From Phytopseudomonas seleniipraecipitans (GTDB taxonomy: Bacteria > Pseudomonadota > Gammaproteobacteria > Pseudomonadales > Pseudomonadaceae): 64,000 bases of DNA. Positions 55,085 through 64,000 of the stretch are shown here, in pieces. Both the position numbers and the translations under genes were made by a program. The notes beneath the pieces are model-generated. The model saw only the letters and a list, made by a program, of their open reading frames with translations. It made no database searches and was not told where the DNA came from. Location of the stretch: positions 124,001 to 188,000 of the forward strand of contig NZ_FNBM01000007.1 in the NCBI RefSeq assembly GCF_900102335.1, in the 5' to 3' direction. Within the stretch, counting starts at the first letter, position 1. Every line of letters starts with the position of its first letter.

Positions 55085-56839
55085 TCAAGGTGCACACTTC
55101 AAAAGCAACCGAGTATGACCAGTCTTCGATAGCGGTTTAAATTTATCACCTGCAAGAAGATCATGTACCCTGCGCGCCAACCCAAAAGCTGGCCTGGATA
55201 TAAAACGAGTCAGTGAATCAATTGGAATAAATCCATACAGTGCTGCTTGCAAGTTATTAACCGAGCCCCGCGAAGCGATACCAATCACTTCCATTGAATC
55301 ATTAAAGATCGGGCCACCACTATTACCTTCAATTAGCGGCATATCTACCAACCAAAGATCTATATCCACTTGCCGCCGTAGTTGAGTAGTACTGCCTTTT
55401 GTAATGTAGTGCGCGGAGCCGTCTCTGTACTTTGGAAAGCCAATAGATAAAACAGGATCCATTGCACGAATGATGTGCTTATCGGCTTTTTGTAGATGTG
55501 GGATATTTTTAAATTCTGGCCCTGGATAGAAAACTGCAAGATCTGATTTCAGATCTGAGAATATCAGCTCTGCTGTGTAGCTTCTTTCATCACCCGCACG
55601 CTTGAAGCTAATGACGTGTGAAGCGAGTGCATGCGTGGCACCACTTACAACGTGCTGATTTGTAACAAGCCCAACGCCCTCCAACAGAAAGGCTGTGCCT
55701 TGGCTGTCATCAAGGATATTGGTCACAACAAAAATCGAATTGCCAAGAATTTCTTCTGGTGTTTTCTTGAACTCTATATTCTCTTTACCCAAGGCAACTG
55801 TAAAATCATAGGCTAGTTTTCTATAAACGTTATCACTGCGCCCCCGGATCATTTGTATATAGTTCAGCCGGCCTTTAACAACCTTGATGAAGAAATCACC
55901 TGCATTAGACTTGACCCTAGCCAACTGCCGTTCCGGAACGATTTGCTTTGTTTGTGCCAGAATTTCCAGATACCTAGCCTCAGCCTGCGCCGGCCCGTAG
56001 CGCTTCATCGCATTAATCATTGAGCTCGTAAGACGCACAAACTCCCGAGGAACATTCGGTAGTTTGTTAACAACCAGCCCGGTCACCATCTGGCGCTGAG
56101 AGCGATGCTGGAGACGAGTTTTATCAGAATTGATCGCGAACCCATTCGTTTTTATGAGTGTTTCAAGTGCTTGCCCGGGGATTACTCTCCCATCCTCAGA
56201 AATCTCTACTATTTCTTTTGGAAGATGGCGCAACCTGCTTGTAAAAGAAAAAGATATGTCATCAGCATAACGCGTCATGTGGCATTTTTGGGCTTTAGCC
56301 AACGTTTGCAGTTGCGCATCTAGCCTACGGCATATCATGTTAGATATTAACGGCGATGTGGGGGCGCCTTGAGCTAGTTTATTTTCACAACAGCAGATTT
56401 GAGCCATTACTGTCGCGACATTATACGCAGCATTAAAAGGAGCAGCCATGAAGAGGTTTCTAACACGACCGAAGTGAATACTCTCAAAGAAGTTCTTGAG
56501 GTCTATATTAAAAACGTAATTCTTTCCGACATGCATTTGGCCATTTGTCTTTATGCTACGCCCCTTAATGAATCCATGACTCGAAGACTTGGGCGTATAA
56601 AATTCTTCCAGATGCGAGAGCAATCTATGCTGAAGCATCTTCGTAACCTTCTTCGGAGCTTTTATAGATCTAAGTGAGCCATCTTTCTTCGATATAGTAA
56701 AGCTCACGTAGTGGCTTGAACTTTTCTTATAAAGAAACTTTAGAAGCTTATCCTGATCGACTTGAAGCAGCTTACAAAAACTCGAAAGACTTTGAAATTT
56801 AGAAAAAGCAAGATCTTTAGATAAAAAATCAAGAGTCAT
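55085..56839 (-). CDS. Retron-type reverse transcriptase fused to a trypsin-like protease
   Basis: This encodes 584 residues. The N-terminal RT domain (about 30-330) has the retron-type pattern: KNFFESIH, QGAPTSPLISN, the catalytic YADD at 191-194, NGQMH at 99-103 as a variant of the NAxxH motif, and VTG at 252-254 as in retrons. The C-terminal domain (about 365-570) is a trypsin-like serine protease with His396 (TNQHV), Asp433 (KSDLAVF) and Ser507 (EGNSGGP), so the triad is complete. RT-protease fusions have been catalogued among retrons, and retrons act as anti-phage abortive systems. The upstream 290 bases look like a structured RNA. No strong ribosome site precedes the ATG. Confidence 0.92.
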   Translation of the reverse strand: MTLDFLSKDLAFSKFQSLSSFCKLLQVDQDKLLKFLYKKSSSHYVSFTISKKDGSLRSIKAPKKVTKMLQHRLLSHLEEFYTPKSSSHGFIKGRSIKTNGQMHVGKNYVFNIDLKNFFESIHFGRVRNLFMAAPFNAAYNVATVMAQICCCENKLAQGAPTSPLISNMICRRLDAQLQTLAKAQKCHMTRYADDISFSFTSRLRHLPKEIVEISEDGRVIPGQALETLIKTNGFAINSDKTRLQHRSQRQMVTGLVVNKLPNVPREFVRLTSSMINAMKRYGPAQAEARYLEILAQTKQIVPERQLARVKSNAGDFFIKVVKGRLNYIQMIRGRSDNVYRKLAYDFTVALGKENIEFKKTPEEILGNSIFVVTNILDDSQGTAFLLEGVGLVTNQHVVSGATHALASHVISFKRAGDERSYTAELIFSDLKSDLAVFYPGPEFKNIPHLQKADKHIIRAMDPVLSIGFPKYRDGSAHYITKGSTTQLRRQVDIDLWLVDMPLIEGNSGGPIFNDSMEVIGIASRGSVNNLQAALYGFIPIDSLTRFISRPAFGLARRVHDLLAGDKFKPLSKTGHTRLLLKCAP

Positions 56840-57130
56840 AATGGTAACCGGGAGTCAGGGCAATTTTCTCTTTTACCCACATTGCCAATTCGTAACCCAC
56901 TGTGAGAACGTAACGGGCAAAGCCCCCCTTACATTAGCCGCCGCATATAGTCAGCAGAAAGTTAAATTGGGCCCTGCCCCCGGCTGCTAATTTAATACCA
57001 CGACCGAACATAGGGGTCAACCATTTGATAAGTCGGTGAGCCTCGACAACAGCCATAACGCTTGAGGTATGGCTGAGTTCTATCCCCATTAACCATGGCA
57101 CATATCGGCCAAAGTTGAAGACCACGACGG
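56840..57130 (-). ncRNA. Candidate retron msr-msd-like structured RNA
   Basis: The gap between the NTPase and RT genes has no convincing gene and several stems: CAGCCATA/TATGGCTG at 57,050-57,075 (8 pairs, 10-base loop), ATTAGC-GCCG arms at 56,933-56,943 and 56,981-56,991 (one mismatch), and GTAA..TTAC with GGGC/GCCC at 56,910-56,932. Placement directly before an RT gene on the same strand is the standard retron layout. I could not identify the a1/a2 end repeats or branching guanosine with certainty, and a 66-codon frame spans part of it. Confidence 0.5.
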
Positions 57131-60100
57131 TCAATTGTCTCCCAAAAGGAATTTCATGAACCCCTTTTTATAGGTGTTAACCCGGAGAGTCACGCCATCA
57201 TCAGATACAGACGAAATGATGTCTCTTTGGTCAAGCGCCTTAACAAAGGCTAGATGTCTCTCAGTGCGCTCGATCTTCTGTCGTACATTAGGTTTGACGA
57301 AATTACAGTACGGTTCAGGGGCTGCTTTTAACGCGTCAGCAACCTGCTGATCCGTTAAGTTTCCGACAAAATTCATAAGTATCCCTGTCCCTACGCCATC
57401 CCCTGCAGCATTAGCCAGGCAGTAAGCAACTGCTTCCTTGCTATACCCTCCCGTTGATATAGCTAGACGTGAGAAAAACCTTGAGACCTCGCGTAGAGCT
57501 TTTGCATTGGACTGAATTTCTTCAAGAGAGATCGACTTAACTATTTCGCTTTTCTGACCCTCATTAACAGTAGAGAGGAGCAGAATTTTGACATCAACCC
57601 CAACTGGGTAAATATCAGTTTTCCCTAAGTACAAATCAAAGCTATTTCTTATCAGCGCCGCTCTCAACTCGACTGATTCGGATGTGCTTGGAAAAGACTC
57701 CTCATTGAGTCGGACAATTCGGAGACCGGCAAGGATCATCCGCCGGTCAGTCGGTAGGCCTGATGGAAATGACTTATAGTGATAAGGAATACTCGCACAT
57801 ATCCTTGCGAAATTAGCCATACTGATTGTCGTATTTGAAGTTAGCGCCAAACAAAATGCTTGAACAATACTTGCATCATCCTTGGGAATCTGGATCTTGG
57901 ATTGCGAGAGATTAGTAGCCAGAACTTCATTATCAAGGCTTTTAATCAACCGATCCTTTTCGCAGTCCTCATGAGAAAAATAATTTAGGATGTTCTCCCA
58001 ATTGACGATAATGCCACCATTGAAAAACATCTCACCCCACATGCTTCTAGGGATATTTTCAAAATCACAAAAGACATGATCCTGCTTCAATGCAAATCGA
58101 ATCGCTAATTCACTGTCCACATCAGGGTGATTCATAACCTCAACGATCGACTCCTCCGACTCGGAAACGTTGCTCTCTAGAGCAAGAGCCACGTCTTCCA
58201 AGTACCAATCAATATTATCAAACACGTATTTTATCAGTGGCGAACCACCCTGAGTCTTGATCGCGGTATAGTTCGCGATCCGGCAGTCTACAATTCTGCC
58301 ATCTTGGTTACTATTGCCACCTGGAAATTTTTCCAAGACAAGGCTCACGCTCTCACTATTGAGCAAGTACAAACTGTTCTCGTAAACGTAGGAAAATAGT
58401 TTTGGGAGGCCTTCGATTGTTTTGATGTCAGCAATCTTCACAGACATAAGTGCCAATGCAGAATAGCCGCTATCAAAGTTGATATTCTCCGAAAAGATTG
58501 CCTGAGCATTTTTCGATAAATAACTAGACAATTTCGAAGCCGTGTTCATATGCTGGGCGAGATAGACCGGAGGAACGAAGGACAATATCCTTGCAACATG
58601 TTTATTAGCTTGATCGCTGTCTAAGGCGATAGTGGCATACTGAGGCCAACTCTCGGCTAGCGCTAACGTTAACTTGTCGACTGCGCGCCCTGACATCCAA
58701 TACGCCGAAAAGAAATCTTCAGACTCTGCAAAGCGTTTTGACAAGTAGCCTAAGGCGCTCTGAATCTTGGAGGCATTAGTATGAGGTGTGACTAGCAGAT
58801 GATCCATTAGCATGACATTCAGCACATACACAGCCCCAAAGTCCTCTTCACGCATTTCCGCGATCACTTCAGCAGGTGTGTCGATCTGAGTGTTGGGATC
58901 AAGTGATCGGAAGTCACGAATTGCTTGGATATAATTCCAGTCATTGCGAGACATCCGACCTTCGTGAAAAATCGATATATACAGATGATATGTTTCATCT
59001 AGATACCCATTTTTAATCAGGTAACCTAGCAACCTTGAATCGTTGATCCCATGCTCAAGTGCTACAACGTCGATTTCTACGTCTGCCCCGCCAATAAGCT
59101 CTCTAAGCGGTTTTCTCGCAAGCTCTGACTTCCTCCACTTAAGCGCTTCAATTTCAGAGTTCAACTTATGCCGCTGCTGTATATTTTTAGCATTTACCCT
59201 TTCATATCTATCTTCAAACTTGAGCCCCGGTGATACTGCTTGCTCAAGTTCCCGAAACGAGCTGTCGATATTAACATCCTGCAGCTGATATTGGTAATAG
59301 CGCGGAGTGTATACCTTCGCCTGAACTCGGATACTTTTCTCGCCAAAAATCTTCCTAAAATTTTGCCAATTTAGAAGCTCTTCATAAGGCATTACACTAT
59401 CGCCAGAATATATACCTACAATCCAATTGTCTTGGTAATTTCCGCACAAATGCCCCCAAAATATCCGAACCATATCTTCGCAAGCGACACAAACCTCACC
59501 CTCTGAACTTGCAACCAACTTCTTAAGCCGCTCGATATCCTCATCGATTTGAGACGACGCAGCCGCAATAACCGACACCCGCTGATCTACGATACGGTAA
59601 AGAGCACCTTTGCCATGATGAAGCTCTTCAAAATCTTTTGGATACGTATTCTTATAAACGATCATAGAAAGCAATTTTTCTAGGTTCGGATCTCCACCCA
59701 CTTTGCCCCGATAAACCAAAAATTCATTGCTTATATTTTTAATCAACCGAAAATCATCAAGATACAGCGATACCTCGCTAAGGAATCTAGAGCCAATTCC
59801 AATCTCAGCCCCCTTCGGCGAGATACACTCCGCAAACATTTCACGCGAATTTGAATTGTTTATAATTGGAATAATTGGTGTTATAAAATCAAAAAACTTC
59901 GCCCTATCCTTATTGAGAAAAACGTCATCTTTGATTGCATACAAAAACTTTAAAGGCTGAGCAATCTTGAGCCTATGCAAGAAACTGCGGCGCTTCGGGC
60001 GATCATTAATAATCTTATTAATTTCTCGAAGCTTGATGAAAATCTCAGGACTGCCAAACCGGTCAAGATCCTCGAAGATGACGGCGTCATAATTATTTTC

Positions 60101-60871
60101 CTCGAAGAAATATATGATTTCATCAAGGTGCTTATTGAGGATCGAACTTTCAGGAGTTTTATCAAGTTCAACCTCACCATTTTGAAGTGAGAGCCTCTTG
60201 ACCGACAAGGAGTGAGAGGCTTTATGGGCACGGGATATCAGCTGCGCGAAGTATGCGACTACGTACAAAGAAATGAATATCCATAACGGCTCTAAAGCAC
60301 CCAATGACGGCGTAGCCAGAAGCTTATCTTTCTCGTGGTAGAGTAGCCCGCAGGCAACGATCCAGCCTGTGAAGCAGATTGCATTTATGCTCAGCCATTG
60401 CGGCTTGGAGATCCTTTTGAATCTCGAATATGGCAAGGTACTGCTATCCGTGCCATATAACATTTGCTGCAAAATACTGCGTTCAATTTTCACAGTAACT
60501 TCGTCTGCTGGAGGCTCAACCCCTGGCGCATTGACTACGTTAGGATCACTGAATGTAGCGAGCGAGACATTCAAGAACCGATAGTGCTTATTTTTCTCAT
60601 AGGTCTTTATTACACTTGTCTTGCCTGAGCCATAGGGGCCTGTAAGAGCGATGTTTCTGATAGCAGCATTCTGCATCGCGAAATCTAATGCCTTTCCATA
60701 TAGGCCATCGGGATCCGCACTATCGACGGGTGCAAGATCAAAAAATCTTTCATCAGTCGGTTGCTCATACTTTAAATACCAACAGACGCGCTTGAATGCT
60801 TTGGTGCCAAAGATCTTACGTAACACTGGCTCAAGATATTTCAATTTTTTCGTCCTTGAGATCATCCGCAT
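57131..60871 (-). CDS. YobI-like P-loop NTPase (1246 residues)
   Basis: This is a very large P-loop protein. Walker A, GPYGSGKT, is at residues 78-85, and Walker B, VIFEDLD, at 264-270, followed by RFGSP. Two transmembrane helices (about 160-177 and 193-212) lie between them, as in KAP/YobI-type NTPases. The remaining 900 residues are helical and of unknown function. The length and the motifs match the YobI group (B. subtilis YobI has about 1200). These NTPases appear in defence-like gene sets. It lies upstream of the RT-protease on the same strand with only the structured gap between. Confidence 0.85.
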   Translation of the reverse strand: MRMISRTKKLKYLEPVLRKIFGTKAFKRVCWYLKYEQPTDERFFDLAPVDSADPDGLYGKALDFAMQNAAIRNIALTGPYGSGKTSVIKTYEKNKHYRFLNVSLATFSDPNVVNAPGVEPPADEVTVKIERSILQQMLYGTDSSTLPYSRFKRISKPQWLSINAICFTGWIVACGLLYHEKDKLLATPSLGALEPLWIFISLYVVAYFAQLISRAHKASHSLSVKRLSLQNGEVELDKTPESSILNKHLDEIIYFFEENNYDAVIFEDLDRFGSPEIFIKLREINKIINDRPKRRSFLHRLKIAQPLKFLYAIKDDVFLNKDRAKFFDFITPIIPIINNSNSREMFAECISPKGAEIGIGSRFLSEVSLYLDDFRLIKNISNEFLVYRGKVGGDPNLEKLLSMIVYKNTYPKDFEELHHGKGALYRIVDQRVSVIAAASSQIDEDIERLKKLVASSEGEVCVACEDMVRIFWGHLCGNYQDNWIVGIYSGDSVMPYEELLNWQNFRKIFGEKSIRVQAKVYTPRYYQYQLQDVNIDSSFRELEQAVSPGLKFEDRYERVNAKNIQQRHKLNSEIEALKWRKSELARKPLRELIGGADVEIDVVALEHGINDSRLLGYLIKNGYLDETYHLYISIFHEGRMSRNDWNYIQAIRDFRSLDPNTQIDTPAEVIAEMREEDFGAVYVLNVMLMDHLLVTPHTNASKIQSALGYLSKRFAESEDFFSAYWMSGRAVDKLTLALAESWPQYATIALDSDQANKHVARILSFVPPVYLAQHMNTASKLSSYLSKNAQAIFSENINFDSGYSALALMSVKIADIKTIEGLPKLFSYVYENSLYLLNSESVSLVLEKFPGGNSNQDGRIVDCRIANYTAIKTQGGSPLIKYVFDNIDWYLEDVALALESNVSESEESIVEVMNHPDVDSELAIRFALKQDHVFCDFENIPRSMWGEMFFNGGIIVNWENILNYFSHEDCEKDRLIKSLDNEVLATNLSQSKIQIPKDDASIVQAFCLALTSNTTISMANFARICASIPYHYKSFPSGLPTDRRMILAGLRIVRLNEESFPSTSESVELRAALIRNSFDLYLGKTDIYPVGVDVKILLLSTVNEGQKSEIVKSISLEEIQSNAKALREVSRFFSRLAISTGGYSKEAVAYCLANAAGDGVGTGILMNFVGNLTDQQVADALKAAPEPYCNFVKPNVRQKIERTERHLAFVKALDQRDIISSVSDDGVTLRVNTYKKGFMKFLLGDN

Positions 60872-61021
60872 AGCTCATGCCAGGGCATGAGCCGCTGATT
60901 AGCGATTGGCTAAGTGGCATTATGCCTTCTTTCTTAAGTTGCATTGCATAACAATCTATCCGGGACGAACTGCAGTTTTTTCTCGGTGCAGGCTCGATGG
61001 GCGGGCCAGAACACCTCTCCC

Positions 61022-61110
61022 GAGCGCCTTTTGCTCGATGAGCCATCGCTTGGCCTTGCGCCCATCATCATCCAGCAGGTATTTCACATCATCGAGCAGA
61101 AGAGCCGCGA
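61022..61110 (+). pseudogene. Fragment of a livF-like ABC transporter ATPase
   Basis: A short frame keeps the segment LLLDEPSLGLAPIIIQQVFHIIEQ, with a Walker B like that of branched-chain amino acid transporter ATPase LivF. Nothing upstream or downstream continues the gene. It is a scar of a transporter gene lost to insertion or recombination at this border. The rest of 60,872-61,350 shows no gene I can support. Confidence 0.7.
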
Positions 61111-61362
61111 CGGTGTGACATTGTCCCAGCCTGAACGTAAGCGTCTGGTGAAGTCGTCTGGACAAAGCAAATGGTCTAAATACGATCAGATTTCACGAAA
61201 GAGCGACTCGCCAGTTTGCATTTTCGGTTATTGACACAGTGCTCAAATTTCCAGATTATCAATCAATGCACCCTACAAATCTCGTTAGCATGATGCGCCC
61301 CTTGATGACTGCCTTTGGCGGGCCATAGGGCGATGCGCGCTTAGAGCAGAAGCATTGACCAG

Positions 61363-61392
61363 AAGCCCCGCCAGAAATGGAAGGGGCTTTTT
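61363..61392 (+). terminator. Rho-independent terminator before the GNAT gene
   Basis: AAGCCCC and GGGGCTT pair across a 13-base loop and are followed by TTT at the end of the stem. It stands 40 bases before the GNAT start and may have ended the lost livF transcript. Confidence 0.75.
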
Positions 61393-61431
61393 CATTCCCC
61401 TTCCAAATCATTGATGACAAGGAGAGTGAAG

Positions 61432-61953
61432 ATGCTGTTGATTCGCCCAGCCAAACGTACTGACGCCGAGGCCGCGTTTGATATACGCCTCCAGGCGATC
61501 CGGCATCAATGCATTACCGTCTATACCGCTGAGCAAGTAATGGCGTGGACTGATGTGCCGCTCACAGACCGATATCGGGCTTGGGTGGAAAAGGAGTACC
61601 ACGTTGCCTGGTTGGGCGAGACACCGGTCGCAACAGGTCTGATTGATTTCCAGTCTGGAGAGATAGGCGCTATTTTCGTTTTGCCTGCATTCATGGGGCA
61701 GGGGATTGGCAAGGCAATGCTCCTATACCTTGAGCGACTGGCCTTTAAAGCCGGAATCGTCGACATCCATTTAGATGCTACCCCTAACGCAACCGCGTTC
61801 TACCGTCGGTGTGGCTATCACGGAGATAATCAAGCTATCTATACCTCGCCCTCCGGTCTTGAGCTGGCTTGTACACCGATGCGGAAACAGTTGGCCAGTG
61901 AAGAGCTAATGGACGTCACGCGGGCGACAAGCAGGCTGCCAAACTCAGGCTGA
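61432..61953 (+). CDS. GNAT-family N-acetyltransferase
   Basis: This 173-residue acetyltransferase has a GNAT core with the acetyl-CoA loop FMGQGIGKAMLLYLE at about residues 90-104 and NATAFYRRCGY near 122-132. The ATG at 61,432 has AAGGAG 7 bases upstream. Substrate unknown. Its last codons (from about DVTRATSRLP) may be altered by the adjoining IS66 end at 61,954, which starts right after its stop. Confidence 0.85.
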   Translation: MLLIRPAKRTDAEAAFDIRLQAIRHQCITVYTAEQVMAWTDVPLTDRYRAWVEKEYHVAWLGETPVATGLIDFQSGEIGAIFVLPAFMGQGIGKAMLLYLERLAFKAGIVDIHLDATPNATAFYRRCGYHGDNQAIYTSPSGLELACTPMRKQLASEELMDVTRATSRLPNSG

Positions 61954-61958
61954 GTAAG

Positions 61959-63483
61959 TCAGTCCGGCATCCATTGATGCGGCAGCAGATGCTCAATCTC
62001 ACTGGCTTTCTGCGTCGGCAACCGCGTCAACACATCTTTGAGATAAGCATACGGATCATGCCCATTCATGCGTGCCGACTGGATCAAACTCATGATCGCG
62101 GCCGCTCGTTTGCCGCTGCGCAGAGACCCGGCGAACAACCAATTGGAGCGCCCAAGCGCCCAAGGCCTGATCGTGTTCTCGACAGGGTTGTTGTCGATGG
62201 GCACGGCACCATCACCCAGGTAGCGCGTCAGCGCTACCCAGCGTTTCAGGCTGTAGTCCAAGGCCTTGGCCATCGCCGAGCCTTCTGGCACAAGCTCGCG
62301 TTGAGCCAGCATCCATTCATGCAACTTTGCTGCGACGGGAACCGCTATTTCCTGACGTAATCGCCGGCGGTCTTCATCGTTCATTTCTTTGGCTTGCCGC
62401 TCGATCTCGTACAGGCCGCCGATTGAGTGCAGTGCCTGTTCGGCCAACTGGCTTTTGTTTGCCACATGCAGGTCAAAGAACTTGCGGCGAGCGTGGGCCA
62501 TGCAGCCGATTTCGGTGATGCCCAGCTCGAAGCTGGCCTTGTAGCCCGCGAAGTCATCGCAGACCAGCTTGCCGTTCCACGTGCCAAGGAAGTTACGTGC
62601 ATGTTCGCCAGCACGGCTGGGGCTGAAGTCGTAGACCACCGCCTTCAGTACCGAGAACGGCGTGGTGCAATAAGCCCAGACATACGCTCGGTGCGTTTTC
62701 TTCTCGCCGGGGGCCAGCATCTGCACCGGCGTTTCATCGGCATGCACGACTCGCTGGGCGAGTACGACTTCCCGCAGTGCATCCACCAGTGGCTGGAGTT
62801 GCACGCCAGTTTGGCCCACCCACTGAGCCAGTGTTGAGCGCGGGATCGCCAGGCCTGCACGGCCAAAGATCTTTTCCTGCCGGTACAGCGGTAAATGGTC
62901 GGAGAACTTGGCCACCATCACATGGGCCAGCAGACCGGCAGTAGGGATGCCCTTGTCGATGACTTGGGCGGGCACCGGCGCCTGGATCAGCGTTTCGCAC
63001 TGGCGGCAGGCCCACTTGCCACGTACATGCTGCTCAACGGTGAACACGCCCGGTGTGTAATCCAGCTTTTCGCTGACGTCTTCGCCGATGCGCTGAAGCT
63101 GGCAGCCGCAAGCGCACTGGGTGTTCTCTGGCTCGTGACGAATGACGGTGCGTGGGAACTGCGGCGGCAGCGGCGCGCTTGGGCTTTTGGCGGGTTTCGT
63201 CTGGCGTCGGGGCAGGACGAAGCGCGTCCAGTTCTGCCTCGATGGCCTCAAGGTCGGTGTTGAGCAGGTCATCCAGCAAACTGCCTTGAGCTGGGCTGAT
63301 CTGCTCGCTGCGTTTGGCGAACTTGTGGCGTTTGAGGATGGCAATTTCGTGAGAGAGCTGTTCGATGATCGTCTCGTCACGATGGATCTTTCGACCCATG
63401 GTGTCGACCTTCGACAGCAACTGCGCAGCGAGTGCGCGCAGTTGGTCGGGTGTCATTTGGTCGAGATTGGGCAAGGAAGTCAT
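61959..63483 (-). pseudogene. tnpC: IS66 transposase TnpC with a frameshift
   Basis: The frame from MTSLPNLDQMTPDQLRALAA to about position 63,175 continues in another frame, APLPPQFPRTVIRHEPEN, to the stop at 61,959. A two-base loss in a GC repeat at about 63,172-63,178 (AAGCGCGCCG) explains it. The DDE core in the second frame is complete (DETPVQ, VCDDFAGYK, ENTIRPWALGRSNWLFAGS). It may be an inactive copy or a sequencing error. Confidence 0.85.
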
Positions 63484-63532
63484 GCCGTGGATTTTACCAA
63501 AGCAACTCATCCGACACAGCTCAAAGGCAGGA

Positions 63533-63868
63533 CTAAACTACCGTAATCACGCCGTTCACACCTACACGCTGCCATGGCAAACCGAGCACCAGCGCGTGCA
63601 GTTGTTCAGCGTCGAGTTCGACTTCCAGGCCGCGATGAGTGCCAGGCCAGTGAAACTTGCCTTGGTTCAACCGGCGTGCGGCAAGCCAGATGCCCACGCC
63701 ATCATGCACCAGCACCTTCATCCGGTTGGCGCGGCGGTTGGCAAACAGATAAGCGCTGTGCGGCTTTGCCGCACCGAACACCGCCACCACGCGGGCCAGC
63801 GCAGTCTCGGTGCCAGCGCGCATGTCCATGGGCGCGGTCGAGAGCCAGATGGCGTCGATGCGTATCAT
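63533..63868 (-). CDS. tnpB: IS66 TnpB (accessory protein)
   Basis: This 111-residue protein matches the IS66 family accessory protein TnpB (PF05717): IRIDAIWLSTAPMDMRAGTETALARVV, then HSAYLFANRRANRMKVLVHDGVGIWLAARRL. Its ATG overlaps the tnpA stop (ATGA). Required for transposition with TnpC. Apparently intact. Confidence 0.9.
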   Translation of the reverse strand: MIRIDAIWLSTAPMDMRAGTETALARVVAVFGAAKPHSAYLFANRRANRMKVLVHDGVGIWLAARRLNQGKFHWPGTHRGLEVELDAEQLHALVLGLPWQRVGVNGVITVV

Positions 63869-64000
63869 TGCGAGAGGCTGCGAATGAAGCGTGCGCAGCC
63901 GTCCGGGTCGGAGATGGGCCATTTGACCGTGATAGATTTTTCGCCCAGCGGCAATGCGATAATTACCGCTTCATCAGCGTGCCGTTTAGGCATCGGTTGC
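63865..64000 (-). CDS. tnpA: IS66 TnpA, C-terminal part only
   Basis: The last residues before the TGA at 63,865 read KWPISDPDGCARFIRSLSQ, which fits the end of IS66 TnpA. The frame stays open to the window edge, so the start lies beyond it. Confidence 0.7.
   Translation of the reverse strand, partial: QPMPKRHADEAVIIALPLGEKSITVKWPISDPDGCARFIRSLSQ

Larger units (their letters stand above)
43000..61390. mobile_element. Integrative element with four-gene recombinase module and defence-like cargo
   Basis: The stretch is poorer in GC than the core and starts with a coupled operon of tyrosine-recombinase-fold proteins. It then carries unrecognised genes, an RT-protease and a YobI-type NTPase. Gene number and sizes of the recombinase operon resemble Gamma-Mobile-Trio islands. 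Exact ends are not defined: I found no flanking direct repeats or tRNA target, and IS elements lie at both borders. Confidence 0.55.
61954..64000 (-). mobile_element. IS66-family insertion sequence, cut by the window edge
   Basis: The element holds tnpC, tnpB and part of tnpA in IS66 order on the minus strand. The left end likely begins with GTAAG at 61,954, the usual IS66 terminus. The right end lies outside the window. Confidence 0.85.

Noticed and set aside
56934..57134. 66-codon frame on the minus strand between NTPase and RT genes
   Set aside because: No ribosome site and it lies over the hairpin cluster; a structured RNA explains the region better.
43000..61400. tRNA gene as island target site
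   Set aside because: No cloverleaf-like sequence or duplicated tRNA 3' end seen by eye at either border.
63034..63483. Programmed frameshift in IS66 tnpC
   Set aside because: IS66 tnpC is not known to use one, and no slippery sequence with a stimulator is evident. A two-base deletion is simpler.
1..64000. CRISPR array
   Set aside because: No regularly spaced direct repeats seen anywhere in the window.

Overview
The window reads as a Pseudomonas chromosome (gamma-proteobacterium, high-GC core). The gene order oprI, L,D-transpeptidase, tesA, ybbA, ybbP, greB ... MoxR, DUF58, tgpA, and further on fabA-fabB next to a PA1611-type hybrid kinase and gpsA, is the order I know from P. aeruginosa and relatives. 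OprI is almost the textbook Pseudomonas lipoprotein. I cannot name the species.

Core region, about 1-40,590. It holds cell-envelope genes (oprI, L,D-transpeptidase, lytic transglycosylase, TesA with the YbbAP exporter), two chemoreceptors, a MoxR/DUF58/transglutaminase/CHAD operon, a patatin-like hydrolase, and a long co-oriented run from gpsA down to an AI-2E-type permease (27,905 to 21,678) that contains SixA, a hotdog thioesterase and two overlapping alpha/beta hydrolases. A tight operon of TonB-dependent receptor, periplasmic binding protein and hybrid sensor kinase follows, then fabAB, an amidohydrolase, an ECF sigma/anti-sigma pair with a target-like DUF4394 gene, a dienelactone-hydrolase-like protein and azoR. 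A shared motif precedes both the sigma operon and the DUF4394 gene.

Accessory region, about 40,590-64,000. Synteny breaks just after a putative 7-codon remnant of a LysR gene divergent from azoR. Next come a badly decayed IS3-family element, an intact IS30 element, and an AT-rich four-gene operon (49,580 to 43,165) encoding two tyrosine recombinases, a third with a degenerate active site, and a small helical protein. This resembles the Gamma-Mobile-Trio (GMT) type of integrative element, which is known to carry anti-phage and antibacterial cargo. The cargo here is a set of unrecognised genes (50.0-55.1 kb, including DUF4236, an XRE regulator and a beta-flower protein) and then a reverse transcriptase fused to a trypsin-like protease. 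That gene is preceded by a 290-base non-coding block rich in hairpins (retron-like) and, upstream on the same strand, by a 1246-residue YobI-type P-loop NTPase. A scrap of a livF-like gene, a GNAT gene and an IS66 element (tnpC frameshifted, tnpA cut by the window edge) close the window.

The best candidate for a poorly described system is the YobI NTPase, structured RNA and RT-protease unit at 55,085-60,871. All assignments come from reading the sequence; no database search was possible.
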